DNA from: Siderastrea radians
Lineage: Eukaryota > Cnidaria > Anthozoa > Scleractinia > Rhizangiidae
Direction of reading: 5' to 3'
Assembly: GCA_964017195.1 (NCBI GenBank)
Contig: OZ024900.1
Location: 27,335,929-27,399,928, forward strand
Length of the DNA: 64,000 bases
In this document: piece after piece, positions 12,039-24,548 of the stretch
Numbering within the stretch: position 1 is the first letter of the stretch
Layout: each line of letters starts with the position of its first letter
Translations under genes and position numbers: made by a program
Notes under the pieces: model-generated
The model's database searches: none
Seen by the model: only the letters and a program-made list of their open reading frames with translations
Told to the model about the DNA's origin: nothing

Positions 12039-13382
12039 TAACCTGCGATCAGGCTCTATTTTCGTTTCGCTCGGTGAAACATTCAGGCGGGAAGGGCGAA
12101 ACGAAACATAGAGCCTGATACAATTCTTCTACGGAACGTCTACCGCCCACTTTTTTGATTGATTGACATTCAACAAAACAGCCAATCAAAATTTCTTCTG
12201 CTTGCACGATCCTCGGTATGCAAATTTCCCATAACGGCAATTCGCAAAAAGTCACCCAAATGTCGGCAAAATAAGAAAATCGTAGGCTACGATATATCTT
12301 CTAGACACAAACACTCAAATTTACCCGATTGCTAACTTGAAGGTTCCGGTATTGTACATGGTTGCTCTGTCTGAGCTGAAACTGAATGAAAATTCAAAAC
12401 ACGACGAGGTTGTCATGTACCAAAATAAGTGGTATCCGGAAATATTCTCTTCGCATTTGTCACCGATTTTCTGCGTAAAAAAGCCTTGGGCAATTAATTA
12501 TTAAGAGAAATACCTTCAGTTTCATTCTTTAGAATAAAGATATAAATAAAACCGTTTATAAACAAAGGAGTATTTTGTAATTTAATTTAGTTCCAGAAGT
12601 GATAAATATTTGAGATTAGCAGCGAATTTTATCTCTAAACAGCAGCGAATTTTAAAACGAAGAACATTTATTATAAAACTAGTCAGTTCCTTTGATGTCA
12701 ATGTCAGAGATCAATAAAACGACATAAGTATTAAACAATGAATGAATAAACTGAAAATCGTTATTGCGACTTGATTGCGGTTCTAGCCAAACATCAGTTT
12801 ACCGTTAAGTTTACCGAATTATCGGTTGACTTGTTGTTCATTCTTGGCGAAAGATACTTGTTCGTCTGCTGTTCGTTTTGTTTCGGAAAACGCAGAAACA
12901 ACCACTACTCTGTTCATGTTATCAATACTAGCTGAAAGCCGTCAAATGAAAATTCCGAGACACGATGCGATAAAACGGAATACATAATTCACTCACACTT
13001 CATTGTTGCTGTACTTCTCTGCTCCAGGTGAGAGACAGCTTGCGTCAAACCGAACACCATTCTCAGGAGAGAAAGAAATGGTGACAATTCTCCTAGAACG
13101 ACGAGAATTTATTAGAGCAACACATTTTACTTCGGCAGACTTGTTTCTTGGTTGTTCCTTGGCGATGGCGGTCGGATCGAAATTGTGAGCAAGTCTCGTG
13201 GACAATTTACTTCCGTTGACAGCTCTATTGTTAAAGGGCCAATCAGATTGCGAGCTTCCCGCGGCCAAAATTTGGCAGCCGACACGAACTCCTGTGAGAG
13301 ATTGTATCAGGCCCTATTTTAGCGAGCGACCAACGTAAGAGAATATGAGAGCAATGCTAAAATTCGGCCTGATCGCAGGTTA
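12039..13382. mobile_element. 1.34 kb fold-back transposon with 9-bp TSD (MULE-like)
   Basis: The ends are inverted: TAACCTGCGATCAGGC at the left and its complement at the right. The 9-bp CATGAAACG is repeated directly outside both (12030-12038 and 13383-13391). Each end also contains its own hairpin built on ATCAGGCYCTATTTT. A 9-bp duplication is typical of Mutator-like transposons. No transposase is encoded. It sits in the 5' flank of the DIRS-like element. Confidence 0.8.
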
Positions 13383-13391
13383 CATGAAACG

Positions 13392-14495
13392 CAACACTCT
13401 TCAGAACTCCCTGCACAAGGCCCCGGGCCACCCCGCAACTTATACATGCCAAACAGGGGCAAAGCTGCTGACCGCATTGACTCGAGTTTAACTTCAACTA
13501 AATAAAATTTAGCCACATCAAAATCGAATGTCGGAAAACAAAAGCAAATAAAAATAAGAGCAGAAAAAAACTATTTGTTTAATGAACTATTTTAGCGAGG
13601 TTTGATTGTTAAAAATGACACCTTTATTGTGGTAAGTAATGGTAAGTTTAAGAGTTTATGTTTAGAAATGTAACTATTTTTATGCGCAAAGTTCCATCTA
13701 TCTAGCCTTCAAGGGAAACCGTACCTGTGATTCAATTGCGCTAGAATTGGAAGGCGAAGAAGCTACGTGCTTCCGCCCCCTAACTAAGGACTCTATGTTG
13801 TTGAATTTGTTCCATTTTGCTTTGTTTTGAAACCTTGATGAATTTGAAACCAAATTGAAGATGAATTTTGAAACCAGATGAAAAATTCTGATGTTGAAGG
13901 CGTTACAACATGCCGTGCACAGACTCAGCTATTTTCGGAAAGGTACCTTTGCTCATAACATGACAGTTGTTGGGTCAGGAAAGCTTAGCTCGTAGCTATA
14001 GCCTCAACAAATGACGAGCCCAATGGACGTCTGCGGGAGAGGGTATTTCACATGATGAAAGTAGAATGAGCCTTGACAACACACACAACACACACACAAG
14101 TAGGGGCTTGACAACACACACAAGTAGCTGGCCTTGACAGCACACGTTGGATGTTAACTTATGACGATGATCAGACTATTTTTTCTGTTGAGATTAAAAC
14201 CTTGAGGACATCTGATGTAACTCGGTCTCTAATTCGTTACTGGACAACTCAGAGGACTGTTAACATAAGCAGTGCCAAACGAAATGAAGCTGCAAAGAGT
14301 AAAGCTGTATGATCGGGCTATGTCGGAGACACTTTCGTTATTTTTAAGCGCTTATGTATCAGTTAACTAGGGTGTTTGGGATTCCCGCTTTTTAGGGGGA
14401 TAACTTGTGTCACTTGTCAAGGATTTCCCGCTCAGTAATTTTCGATGTGTCGCGCAAAAATTACTCCTTTGGTACTTCCACTTCCGGTTGTACCC
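13392..14495. other. No gene recognised
   Basis: Low-information AT-rich sequence with a CACACAA tract near 14080-14120. No exon-like frame was supported. Confidence 0.4.
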
Positions 14496-14736
14496 TTTTC
14501 GAAAGTTAATAACATTTACTGTAGTGATAGTACACCGTACAGTGTTGGTGGTGGTGCAGTTTTTTTTGGCAGGGGGGGGGGGATTTCGGTCACTATAGTA
14601 CCGAAGGTGTCATTTTATATCCTTAATAGATCGCTCAGCCATTTTGCAGTGGACATGCAGATACAATACAGTGTTTAGGGTGGTGCAGTTTCGTTGGATT
14701 TCAATCACTACAGTAAAAGTTATTAACTTTCGAAAA
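14496..14736. mobile_element. Fold-back MITE, about 240 bp
   Basis: TTTTCGAAAGTTAATAAC followed by TTTACTGTAGTGA at the left is repeated inverted at 14704-14736 with one or two changes. The loop contains a poly-G run. The target duplication is not clear. Confidence 0.7.
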
Positions 14737-16382
14737 TGGTGAGTATGGATGGAAAAATAGTGAAGTCTTTAAAAGCCCGCCTTCATTATGTTTTCGATAT
14801 CAACGCGTTCACTTATAAAATCGGTCAAAGATGTGTTGCTTTATACCACTTGTGTTGACATTCTTGTGTTTTGGGGTGCAACAATGTATTATTAATGTCA
14901 AATGGAAAATCGGAAACCGGTAACCAAAACTCTGAAATCGGTAACCGGTAACCGGTAACCAAATTCCAGTTGGTAGAGATCAATTGCAAAGCAGAAACCC
15001 GACGAGAGTTTCTGATCTCTAAGAATACAGTACGTTTTGGTACGGTAGATAGAGGCTTCATCCTATATCGAAAACCGAAATCAATTTTCATCAGAAACTG
15101 AAGAAAAAGCTGCCTTCCTTGAACCAAGTTTCACTATATTCTTAAGGCATCTTGGCGAACCAAGTGACGAAATGAACTGCTTTTCGGCAGATTATTTGGT
15201 TTATTTAATCGGCTGAATGAAGCTCGACCGTTTGACTCAAAGGGCGAACTTTATAATTTGGGTCGACCCAAACTGTAATTAGTTACGGCTCATTTAAGTA
15301 CGGCATTTGACGCGGGCCTTAGCGGTAAAATTTCAGAGACACAGCTTTTACTAGTTATGCATTTGGCAGCGATCTGTTTTGTAATGGACTCAATTTGATA
15401 GTGTGCGCTATGTTGTATTTCTAGTTTGATGTAACCCGTATTTTGGACCAGTACAACTGAAGTTTGAAATATCAGGCGTTTGTGCGACTATAAACCTGCA
15501 ATCACTATCACAGAGATATAAAGAAATTAAAGAAAAAAGAAATAAAAACGTGCTTAATGTATGTTTACGTGTGGGGCGGACGGGAAATAATTTTTCTTCT
15601 CGGATGAGAAACCACAACCACAAGATGTCGTCCATGGCACGGTTATTAAGGTCATTCCTCCGAAATAAAATTTAACACACGATTTTTGTCAAACTTTCAC
15701 AAGTTGTTATCTCTCGTGCAATGTTTTGAAATATAAATTTTCAAACTGATTAATAATTCATGAATTTACAAGCCAATCAGGATACGCCAATTTGGTCAGG
15801 TGCCATGAAACACTGGACAGAGGCCTTTCAGCGATAGTTTGATGAAATATCAAACTCTAGAGTTTGATAAAACGTCAAACCCATGTGATGCAGGGTTATC
15901 GTAATTTAAATATTAAAGAGACACAAACACCGAAGTGAATAGACAAGCTATATTAATCCCAAAAGGCAATTACAGAATATCCAAAACCAACTGAGCAAAA
16001 TGAATATAAATTGCTTTCCTTACGTTCATTCGTTTTTGGATAATCCGTTTACATTAATGCTTATGGTACAGTTATTGAAATATGGACAGGACATGAATTC
16101 ACAACACACTCATCTCGACCAAAGGTGTATCTAACGACTCAACTTGATGAAAGTCGTAGGTTTTAAATAAACCTGCGACCTCGACAATTGGTACTTTAAC
16201 TAGTCGCTGCCTTTGCCACTCTTCAAATATTCCATATGCCCATTTATTCTTGAACTAAGTCGACTTGGGTACCGCATTTCGAGCCAGATTTACCTCCTCT
16301 TCGGCTGTTTTGGCTTCACGAAAACGTGACAACGCCACATCTGATTAAGAATGGTCGAATTGAGATCAAGCGGATATATATA
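14737..16382. other. No gene recognised
   Basis: Contains a short ACCGGTAACC repeat near 14930-14960 and a small palindrome AAACTCTAGAGTTT near 15855. Open frames are short and have no recognisable homology. Confidence 0.4.
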
Positions 16383-16659
16383 TACAGCTATTTCAATTAA
16401 CGTTGTTGGATTTTAAAGCCTCGAGCTTACGCGACAAGACCGAAAGTTACTATGGGAAGCTGTACATCTTGTGTGATTCGGCTGTTATTTTATGGTTTTC
16501 CCTGCCATAGGATGGGTGAAAGTACCATAAAGACTTGTCTATATGATCTATTTTCCGCAGGGGTGAGCAATAGTTTGGTAAATTTATTAATAAATTACCC
16601 ATGTCACCTTGCAGTCTTGTCGCGAAGATTGTCCGACAACGTTAATTGAAATAGCTGTA
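16383..16659. mobile_element. MITE with about 26-bp terminal inverted repeats
   Basis: TACAGCTATTTCAATTAACG at the left is matched by its complement ending at 16659. The CGACAAGAC motif is also inverted (about 16431 and 16616). TA at the ends fits a Tc1/mariner-type MITE, but the duplication is not certain. Confidence 0.7.
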
Positions 16660-17316
16660 TGTGTTCCGCGTATAACAATAGGACTTTTCAGGGACCTGTG
16701 ACACTACTATTAAAATGCTAATTTTAACAGGAAGCACATAATTAAAGCAAATCTTGAAACAATGTCCTAGATGTAAACTATCAATAACAAGGAACAATTT
16801 ACTAGATGTTTTATGGCAGATGCTCGAAGCATCAGACGAAATTGACTTAAAACCTTCCTTACGTGCGTGTTCTCGAGGTCGTGATTTCGTCTCCATGAGT
16901 AACGCGTTTCTAGTAATAACTTTTTTTCGAACATGTGTTTTTTTTTCGAACTCTTTGAACAAAAAGAGGATGAACGGTAGGTCAAAAATATGTGGAAAAA
17001 AAGATAGGTCACCATGCTTGTTTAAGAGTAAATGACTTTTCTTTTCTCTGGTGAGCCTAGCCTCATAGGAAACCTATTACTCCCTGGACGTGCGCGCGCT
17101 ACTGACGCAGCAAATCGTGCGCAGTAAGGATCCGCAATGCAATAGAGGGCAATGACCTTAAGTGTGAGCGTGCGTTTTTGGAAAGCCCCCAAAACTTTTC
17201 GGGCCGATTTCGGGCACGATCATTCACTACGTATCTTGAAAACAAAGACGTTGCGTTTGGTCACCTTGATTGGCGTCCGAACAAATGGGGTTGGATTTTC
17301 TCTGTGAATTTCCTGC

Positions 17317-17603
17317 TAGCCTGAGAAAACAGCCGACATTTCGCGAGGTCGCCACTTGAGCCATGGCAAAACGACGTCTGAGTAACGAGCGCAGAAATTC
17401 CATACTGATGACGTGACCCAGATCTAGGTAGTGCTTCTGATTGGTTGAAACGAAATTCCCTCGCGTTTTAACCAATCAGAAGCACTACCTAGATCTGGGT
17501 AGTGAACGTCATCAGTATGGAATTTCTCCGCTCGTTACTCAGACGTCGTTTTGCGAGGGCTCAAGAGGCGACCTCGCGAAACGTCGGCTGTTTTCTCAGG
17601 CTA
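17317..17603. mobile_element. Near-perfect palindromic MITE, 287 bp, 9-bp TSD
   Basis: Two arms of about 130 bases are almost exact inverted copies around a short centre near 17460. The ends are TAGCCTGAGAAAACAGCC and its complement. ATTTCCTGC is duplicated outside (17308-17316 and 17604-17612). The 9-bp duplication suggests a Mutator-like transposase source. Confidence 0.9.
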
Positions 17604-17612
17604 ATTTCCTGC

Positions 17613-19980
17613 CTATAGTATGGATTTTTTGCATGGAGTTTTTTTAGAGGGATTGTTTCTGTGATTCCAGTTAATTCTATTGCTAAGAACTTTATAGTTA
17701 ACGAAAACAACTAGAAAAGTTCGGCCAACAATGCCTGCGTAAGATCTGCTGTATCAAGACAGTCGCCAGCCTCCAGATTTTACATAACTATGCTTCACCC
17801 AGAATTGACTACGTGTGTATGAAAAGCAACAGAATGTTGAGGATGCTTCAGTGCGAACAACTGAAATTAACCAGGAAAGGCTCTCAAGAGATATAAAGAC
17901 ACCTTGAAAGCCAGCCAACCTACGAAGTTACAACTTAGATGCTTTCTCCTAAGAAGTTGCTCTCGACAGAGTACACGAGAAAAAGAAGTGCACTGAGTGC
18001 CTGAAGCAAATTGAGCACACCAGAACAGCTTCTAGCAAGGAAAAGGGTAAAGCGGGGTCCCTCTCTATGGACCTCCATCGCGTGCATTGTCTGTGGGCAA
18101 CACAATGCTTCACTGTTGGTCTTTATGTACATCATAAAAGTGTTTATTAATAATATTTAAGCTTTTAAGTAGGGGAAATACAGCGTTTCAAATGCCTAAA
18201 AGAAACTGTTATCACAATGCGTTGATGTATATTAAATAATATAGTTTAAATAATAAATGCAAAGTCGCAAGACTACAAGTTTCTGGCTTTGCCGGCGCCA
18301 AAACAAAACGCTGACACCGAAGCCAGACCGAAGCTGTCTCTGAATAAATAACTTTCTCCATTCTGAACACGAGAAAGCTCCGAAGTTTTGATGTCGCGAA
18401 GATTTCGTGTAATATATAGGCACGTTAACAATTAGTTTATGGCAACAAAAAAGGCGATAGTTGCTGTCCATAACAGAACATAAACAATACTTACAGCCAA
18501 TCGTTTTGATAACAAAATCAGCAAACGTGGTTGTTTCATTTTTCAATAGCCTTTTCATGTAGCCAGTAGGCCGATATCTCAATTTCTGGGTACTGATCTA
18601 TATCTGATGAAGTCTCCAATTCAGCAAACTGGTGTCCAAAAATGTATCCGTATCCGACTGAAAACAAACTGTAGTCGGACTAGATACTACATAAGCTACA
18701 AACAGCTGCTGCTGAACAAACTGACTTCGCTATAAATAAAATCACCCTGGTACAACTTTGTGCCGTACAATACAGGGGTAAAGATGTTCGTGAATTTCTT
18801 CCTTTTATGTTTAGCCGATTATGACATTTCCCACTTGACGACTTCCTCAATCGTCCTCCACTCAGTTCTATTACCATATCTATGTTACTTCAGATATAAA
18901 CCAAGACGGATATTGAGTTTACCTGTTACAGATTTGAAGGGAACTAGGTCACTACTAGGAAACCGGCACCTTCATTTGCTGAGAAAACCAGGTTCGTGCA
19001 TAACCATACAGTTTGGTTATATGGTATACTAGTCCATAAACAGTTTGTTACCCTATCATTATGAGATAAGGCAGCCAATAAAGATAAGTAAAGAGGTTCT
19101 GAAATTATTGGTTTTCAACAAGATCAAAGGACCAAGATCAGTTTCTTAAATAAAGTTATCAATCTTGGTGATTGAATTTCTAGTTTTCTCAATGGTTCAC
19201 CGCACACTGGTTGTCAGCAAACAACCGTGCCTTTTGCCTTGTAGTTAAAAGAAATTGAAGGCCGAGTCAAGTGCCGCGGCGCGCAAGAGTGATCGTCGCG
19301 AAGCAAAATTTCTGTTTGAAATATGGCAAAAAAGGCGGAAGCTGAGAATTTAACAATATTATTAATTTTGCGTTTGTTGGATATAAGTTGATTAAACAAT
19401 TCGGCGCTAAGAGCCTCGTTGGTTATTTTTAAAATCACTTCATATCCAACGCGCAAAAGTAGAATAACTGTTTAACATTGCTTAGGGAATTTTGTATTTT
19501 AGGAATGTTGACTGCATGAAAAGATGTGGTGACCACTCTTATGCAGTTCGCATATTATTTCAGTATTTGCAAAATAAACTTATAGGAAACACCTGGATTA
19601 ATACTTCGATTTCCCTTCTAAAAACAGTACTTCTTCCCTTCATGAAACCTAAAAATTTGTCTATAGGTGTAAGTAACTGATGGTTGTGGCTGCAAAGATA
19701 AAAATTTAACGAAAAAGAAAGCTAGTAATTCTGAGCCAGCAGTTTAGTTTCTTTTCTCTTCAGTATCAAAACGCGAATCGTTTGTCGGCTAAATTGCAGA
19801 CAACCATCACTATCTATAATAAATCAGGAATAAAAACACTAAGTCAGCTCTCAAAGTTGAAGTGTACAGATCAGCCAGTAATTGCTTCAAAAGAGGTGGC
19901 GGGATTTACAAATTTACAAGTTTAGAATTTACAATAAAACTTCCTCGCTTTGGCCAAAATATGAAATTTGTTTATGACAG
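17613..19980. other. No gene recognised; 3' flank of the guanylyl cyclase
   Basis: This holds the sequence downstream of the cyclase stop codon, including its 3' UTR, whose end I could not fix. No other exon was supported. Confidence 0.4.
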
Positions 19981-20088
19981 CTACTTGAAAGTGTGCTCCT
20001 CCACTCCAGCTTGTAGGCTCAGGTCTGGAAGAGGTTTGTCAAATCCAGCTCGTCCTCTTAACCAATAGGTGAATATCTTCCCCTTTCC
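19981..20088 (-). CDS. Guanylyl cyclase terminal exon
   Basis: 35 codons and a TAG (19981-19983). It starts GKGKIFTYWLRGRAGFDKPL and ends GVEEHTFK. The GKGxxxTYWL motif is the conserved end of the cyclase domain and joins in phase 0 to EMK of the previous exon. The acceptor is AATATTTAG. The preceding intron contains the tRNA-like array. Confidence 0.93.
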   Translation of the reverse strand, partial: GKGKIFTYWLRGRAGFDKPLPDLSLQAGVEEHTFK

Positions 20089-20704
20089 CTAAATATTACA
20101 CGAAAAGCTTTGTGAGTCACGTCTTTAAACTCAATGGAGCAATGGCAAGCAAATGAAAACACGCTAACAAATACAGACTGATCTAGAGGTTCAATCGGCT
20201 GTTAGTTGGTGAGGTGCAAAAACGCGAGCCAAATCCAGTCTAGTCTCTGGTTTTTTGGCTCCTCACGCACCTCAGGTTAAACGGTCACTTGTCCGTCATA
20301 CCGATTTTTGAGACCTCTCATAAGCGACCACCTCTTCTAGGCCGTCACTCTTCCTGGCAGTTTGTGTGGTCTCTAACAACAGGTTCGACTGGTTCGAACC
20401 GCAATCTGACTGAGCATGCCGGGACAAAATTTATATAAACTACATTTTTTAATCAAAGACGAAAATTAATTTAAAAACCAAATGCCGATATTAGGCTCAT
20501 TGACTCAAGGTTTCCTTAGGACAACCGAGGAAAACAAAGAGAATAACATACTCCGTTTACTTATGTTTCGGTTTTCTTCAGCTGCTCTAAGGAAGGTTTT
20601 TGTGATAAAAAACGAACTGAATATGAATATATGAAATAATCATATATTTGAACTGCGGATAAAGATAGAATTATGTGAAGATCATCGCAGTGAAGGTGTT
20701 TCAA

Positions 20705-22022
20705 GAGGGTCCACAATAGGGTTCTCAGATCCCGCCATCCCGCCAATTTTTTCCTGTTAATTTCGCCGTCCCGCCCTTCTTTACGTCGAAATCCCGATCC
20801 CGCCCAAATTTTTTATATTCTTCTATGTTCATGTTGAAAACATCAGATACCTTTTATACAACGGATAGAAGACAAGTTTTTATGGATAGCAGACAAGTTT
20901 TTATACAGCGGATAGCAGACAAACACGTTTTTATGGTCGACGTTTTTGTGGTCTCTAATGACCCTAATGTGTGTTTTGCTTTTGTTACTCTGTTTCACCT
21001 TATCTTGTCCAGGTATCAGTGAAAAGTAAAGATTGACAAATATTGTCTGTTACGATATTCTCGGTCCTTCTTTTTTTGGAAGACTACCAACTGAATGTTT
21101 AAAAGAAAGGGTGGTTCTACAGCCGTTAGCGCGTCGGGATTTTGATCTGAAGGTCCATGCGTTCCTGAGACACAAAAGTTTTCTCCACATTGTTTCTCTA
21201 CACCCAGCTGTATGTAAATGAGTTGTATCTTTAGACAAGTATAGGGGTCGCCGGTCATACAAGATTGGTCCAGTTATGAGGTCTGCAAAAATGAAATATA
21301 CTGAAAAGATTTATAAAAGTGGACTCACATAACAGTTTATTTCAAAGCTTTCAGCGTCTTTACTTGCCTTCAGAAAATCTCTGCTCGGAAGTATTCTTTT
21401 CGAAGAAAGGCATTCCTGCTCGCACTCCTTTATAACATATAGCTACAAAATTTATGATGTCGAATACCTGGTTTTCGGCGACCGTCGTTACATTCCCGTT
21501 CGCCGGTGTTGCCATACCGGCTAGACTAACCCTAGCTGTCCCAACCAACGCTCACTGGAAAGGGTCAGAAAAGTCAAGAACGCAGACAAGGCCAAGAAAT
21601 ACAACAGGACATGTGACTTGATACCTCATTCTTGTAATGAAAGTGACGAGAATAGAAATGTCCGAGATCAACACAAAACATCACAAAAGGACTCATACTG
21701 GCTTGACATTTAGGCTACTCTACCTTGGCCGATTCATTACTTGAAAGCCGACACACTTCATACACCTAGGGTCCATTTTTATCAGCCTGCGCTGGTACAT
21801 AAAATCCCCGGGATAAAATCTTGCAGTCTCGTAAAAATTCAAATACCGTGTCCCGCTACTTTCCCCTTGCGATTCTCGCATCCCGACCCCTTAAAAACAC
21901 AAAATCCCGCTCCCGCTCGTAATTGAAATTCCCGCTTCCCGCTTCTGTTTTCAGCTCCCATCCCGAATATCGACACAAAATTAGCCAAATCCCGCATCCC
22001 GCCAAACCTATTGTGGACCCTC
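20705..22022. mobile_element. 1.3 kb transposon inside the tRNA-like array
   Basis: The ends are GAGGGTCCACAATAGG and its complement. TTTCAA is duplicated outside (20699-20704 and 22023-22028), and removing the element restores the tandem unit. The subterminal regions are full of CCCGCC/TCCCGC motifs. A 6-bp duplication resembles the hAT6-like group; no transposase was seen. Confidence 0.8.
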
Positions 22023-22065
22023 TTTCAACTTAAGCAGTTGAAAAGAAGAAACCTGAAAAAATTCA

Positions 22066-22138
22066 GGCTTGAACGGGAATCGAACCCATGACCTCTGCGA
22101 TACCGGTGCAGCGCTCTAACCAACTGAGCTATCAAGCC
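22066..22138 (-). tRNA. tRNA-like unit B, Thr(GGT)-like
   Basis: 73 bases fold as a cloverleaf: acceptor GGCTTGA/TCAAGCC, D arm GCTC/GAGC, T arm ATGGG/CCCGT. The anticodon loop reads CCGGTAT, anticodon GGT. Position 33 is C instead of the nearly universal U, and the last anticodon-stem pair is A-C. A functional tRNA is doubtful; a tRNA-derived repeat is more likely. Confidence 0.6.
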
Positions 22139-22443
22139 AACTGGGAGCTGGTCAATTGTGAGCCCGCATTTATCCCGTAGATGGAGAAATGAATATGAAT
22201 ATATGAAATAATCATATATTTGAAGTGCGGATAAAGATAGAATTATATGAAGATCATCGCAGTGAAAGTGTTTCAACTTAAGCAGTTGAAAAGAAGAAAC
22301 CTGAAAAATTCAGGCTTCACTGCGATGATCTTCATATAATTCTATCTTTATTCGCAGTTCAAATATATGATTATTTCATATATTCATATTCATTTCTCCA
22401 TCTACGGGATAAATGCGGGCTCACAATTGACCAGCTCCCAGTT

Positions 22444-22516
22444 GGCTTGATAGCTCAGTTGATTAGAGCGCTGCACCGGTATCGCAGAGGTCATGGGTTC
22501 GATTCCCGTTCAAGCC
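22444..22516 (+). tRNA. tRNA-like unit C, Thr(GGT)-like
   Basis: Same 73-base cloverleaf on the plus strand, with one D-loop difference from unit B. CCTGAATTTTTTCAGG follows at once: a small hairpin whose loop carries a T run that could end pol III transcription. Confidence 0.6.
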
Positions 22517-22691
22517 TGAATTTTTTCAGGTTTCTTCTTTCCAACTGCTTAAGTTGAAACACCTTCACTGCGATGATCTTCATATAATTCTATCTTTATC
22601 TGCAGTTCAAATATATGATTATTTCATATATTCATATTCATTTCTCCATCTACGGGATAAATGCGGGCTCACAATTGACCAGCTCCTAGTT

Positions 22692-22764
22692 GGCTTGATA
22701 GCTCAGTTGGTTAGAGCGCTGCACCGGTATCGCAGAGGTCATGGGTTCGATTCCCGTTCAAGCC
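22692..22764 (+). tRNA. tRNA-like unit D, Thr(GGT)-like
   Basis: Lies 248 bases after unit C and is almost identical to it, including C33 and the downstream T-run hairpin. Confidence 0.6.
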
Positions 22765-23042
22765 TGAATTTTTTCAGGTTTCTTCTTTTCAACTGCTTAA
22801 GTTGAAACATCTTCACGGCGATGATCTTCATATAATTCTAAAAAACGAACTATTCGCATCTGGTATTTTAAAAATCAATTTTCAACTGTTCGGCAAAAGC
22901 CCAGCATAGAGGCCGTAGGCATTAGCGCGAGCAGGGCCCGAAAAAGCCGTACAGCCCTGCTAAGAACACGTTATGTCCCACGCTATTCAATATTTTAAGT
23001 AATTTATATTTTTAAGTAATGTAATTTATGTGCTTAAAGCTA

Positions 23043-23462
23043 CACCCCCCCCCCCCCGGGCATAGCCCGGGCATTTAACTGTGCATTGTGCCCGGGAAGG
23101 GGGGAATTTGAACGTTGCCTTGGAAGGGTGGGGAATTTGAACCGGATTTACCTCTTGTTCTGGCGTAATACTCCTGTGAGTTTTTTCGGTATTTGCAAGG
23201 TTTGACGGATTTACAAGATAGAATTTCGCCTTTGTTAGTAAATAACTCTTTCAAAAGCGTCTTCAAAAGAAGTCTGAAGGTGTCATCACAGCATATCTCT
23301 CTCTGAAAAGTGTGAACAGTGTTTGATTGAAGACGAAAATTGTCTTTGAGGCGGGGTATTTCAAAACTAACTGGTAGGGCATTTGAAGAGCTTTTTTTGC
23401 CCCAAGGGGAGGGAATTTGAACAAGCCAATCTTCAAAAGTTCAAATGCCCGGGGGGGTGGAC
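23043..23462. mobile_element. MITE with poly-C/CCGGG termini
   Basis: CCCCCCCGGGCATTT at the left and its complement at the right flank about 390 bases that repeat GGGGAATTTGAAC-type motifs. The poly-C makes exact ends uncertain. Confidence 0.55.
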
Positions 23463-23640
23463 GTTGAAGCTTCGATTTTACTGGTACATTAGTCTCTGCA
23501 TAACATCTCAAGTTTGACTTCAAATTGAACAGTGATAGCCACTACACAGCAAACAAATTGAAAACAAATTTTAATTTTAGAAAAAACCTGAATTGACAAT
23601 AACATGTTTTAAATTGGTCATATGCTAAAATGCTCATCAC

Positions 23641-23790
23641 GCTACTGAGTTATATATAGGTCGGACCAGATGGGAAAATACTTGACTCTCGGTCGCAGCA
23701 CAAGGACCTTGTTGCGTTCGGTCCCTACTGCATGACCAAGAGCCTATATTTTCTTGTCCGGCCCTCGTACTCAGTCAATACTCAAAATAG
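23641..23790. repeat. Imperfect palindromic MITE (GGTCCGTACTG group)
   Basis: CTACTGAGTTATATATAGGTCGG is roughly mirrored by the sequence ending in GTCCGGCCCTCGTACTCAGT. The core resembles the repeats at 28.6 and 38.2 kb. Confidence 0.5.
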
Positions 23791-23856
23791 TTATAAAAAA
23801 TAAAAACATAAATACTACGTGCGTAGCAACAACACCAGTTTGTGATAACTTCACGA

Positions 23857-24142
23857 TAGAGCAGTTTTCAATTAAGTGTCGAAAGTAATGTTGTGTTTAC
23901 TTTGGTTTTGCTTTACTGCGCTCTTTGATTGGTTAAAAAAGCTCGCGCCACTTTCTCAACCAATCAGACGTGAAACCAAAACCAATCGTGACTTGCTCCC
24001 ACGCGTTTTCCCTCGCTTAACGCTTATTACTTGTATTTGCTGCAATTTATGATAGGTTCACTTTGGGTTTTGTTCCCGTTATGATTGGATAGAGTAATAA
24101 CTTTGGTTTTGGTTTTATGACACCCATTTGAAAACCGCTCTA
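23857..24142. mobile_element. MITE with AGAGCRGTTTTCAA termini, intact copy
   Basis: Inverted termini AGAGCAGTTTTCAA and TTGAAAACCGCTCT are flanked by TA on both sides. It contains several CCAATCA/TGATTGG motifs. A second, interrupted copy lies at 31612-34143. Confidence 0.75.
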
Positions 24143-24226
24143 TAATGTAACATTACTGTAGCACAATTGTCACATTACCAATACTGATAAAGGAGATATT
24201 ATATTTATAAAGTTGTCCTTGCCCAC

Positions 24227-24318
24227 CTTCATTTCTACTTCTCCTCTTTCCTCCAGATGATAGCCACCAAGTTGATCAAGAACTTCTTTGCATTCAGGGC
24301 TCACGTGAATGCAGAGAG
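24227..24318 (-). CDS. Guanylyl cyclase exon: end of cyclase domain
   Basis: Two bases plus 30 codons: LCIHVSPECKEVLDQLGGYH, then LEERGEVEMK. It is spliced by a GTGGGC donor to the last exon, 4.1 kb away. Confidence 0.95.
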
Positions 24319-24548
24319 CTAAATAAAAAAGTCAAAACGCCTGTTAAAGTTCTCTGCATTGCTCACGTATCCTGCCAAAATGTCGAAATATAGCTTATCT
24401 GATTTCCAGCTATATTACCGAATGCCACCAAATATACAACTAAATTGTATTTAATTGTATAGATTGATTATATTTATTTGTTTGTTAGTTTACAAAACGC
24501 TCAACTTAAGAAATATTCTAAGAAAAATCCAAATTAAACCGGGCTTAC

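Larger units (their letters stand above)
20619..22839. mobile_element. Inserted inverted/tandem array of tRNA-like units
   Basis: Units of about 249 bp, each with a tRNA-like segment, run on the minus strand in the left part and on the plus strand in the right part, switching near 22315. The 12-bp AAAAAACGAACT lies directly outside both ends (20607-20618 and 22840-22851). The array therefore appears to have been inserted as one piece. A 1.3 kb transposon interrupts it. Confidence 0.75.

Noticed and set aside
17227..17647. Two similar frames on opposite strands
   Set aside because: They come from the two arms of the palindromic MITE.
18530..18600. Candidate last exon of the cyclase (SAYWLHEK)
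   Set aside because: It lacks the GKG motif and needs an unlikely frame. The segment ending at 20088 gives GKGKIFTYWL in the correct phase.
22025..22805. Two near-identical 83-residue frames
   Set aside because: They are translations of the tRNA-like repeat units on opposite strands.
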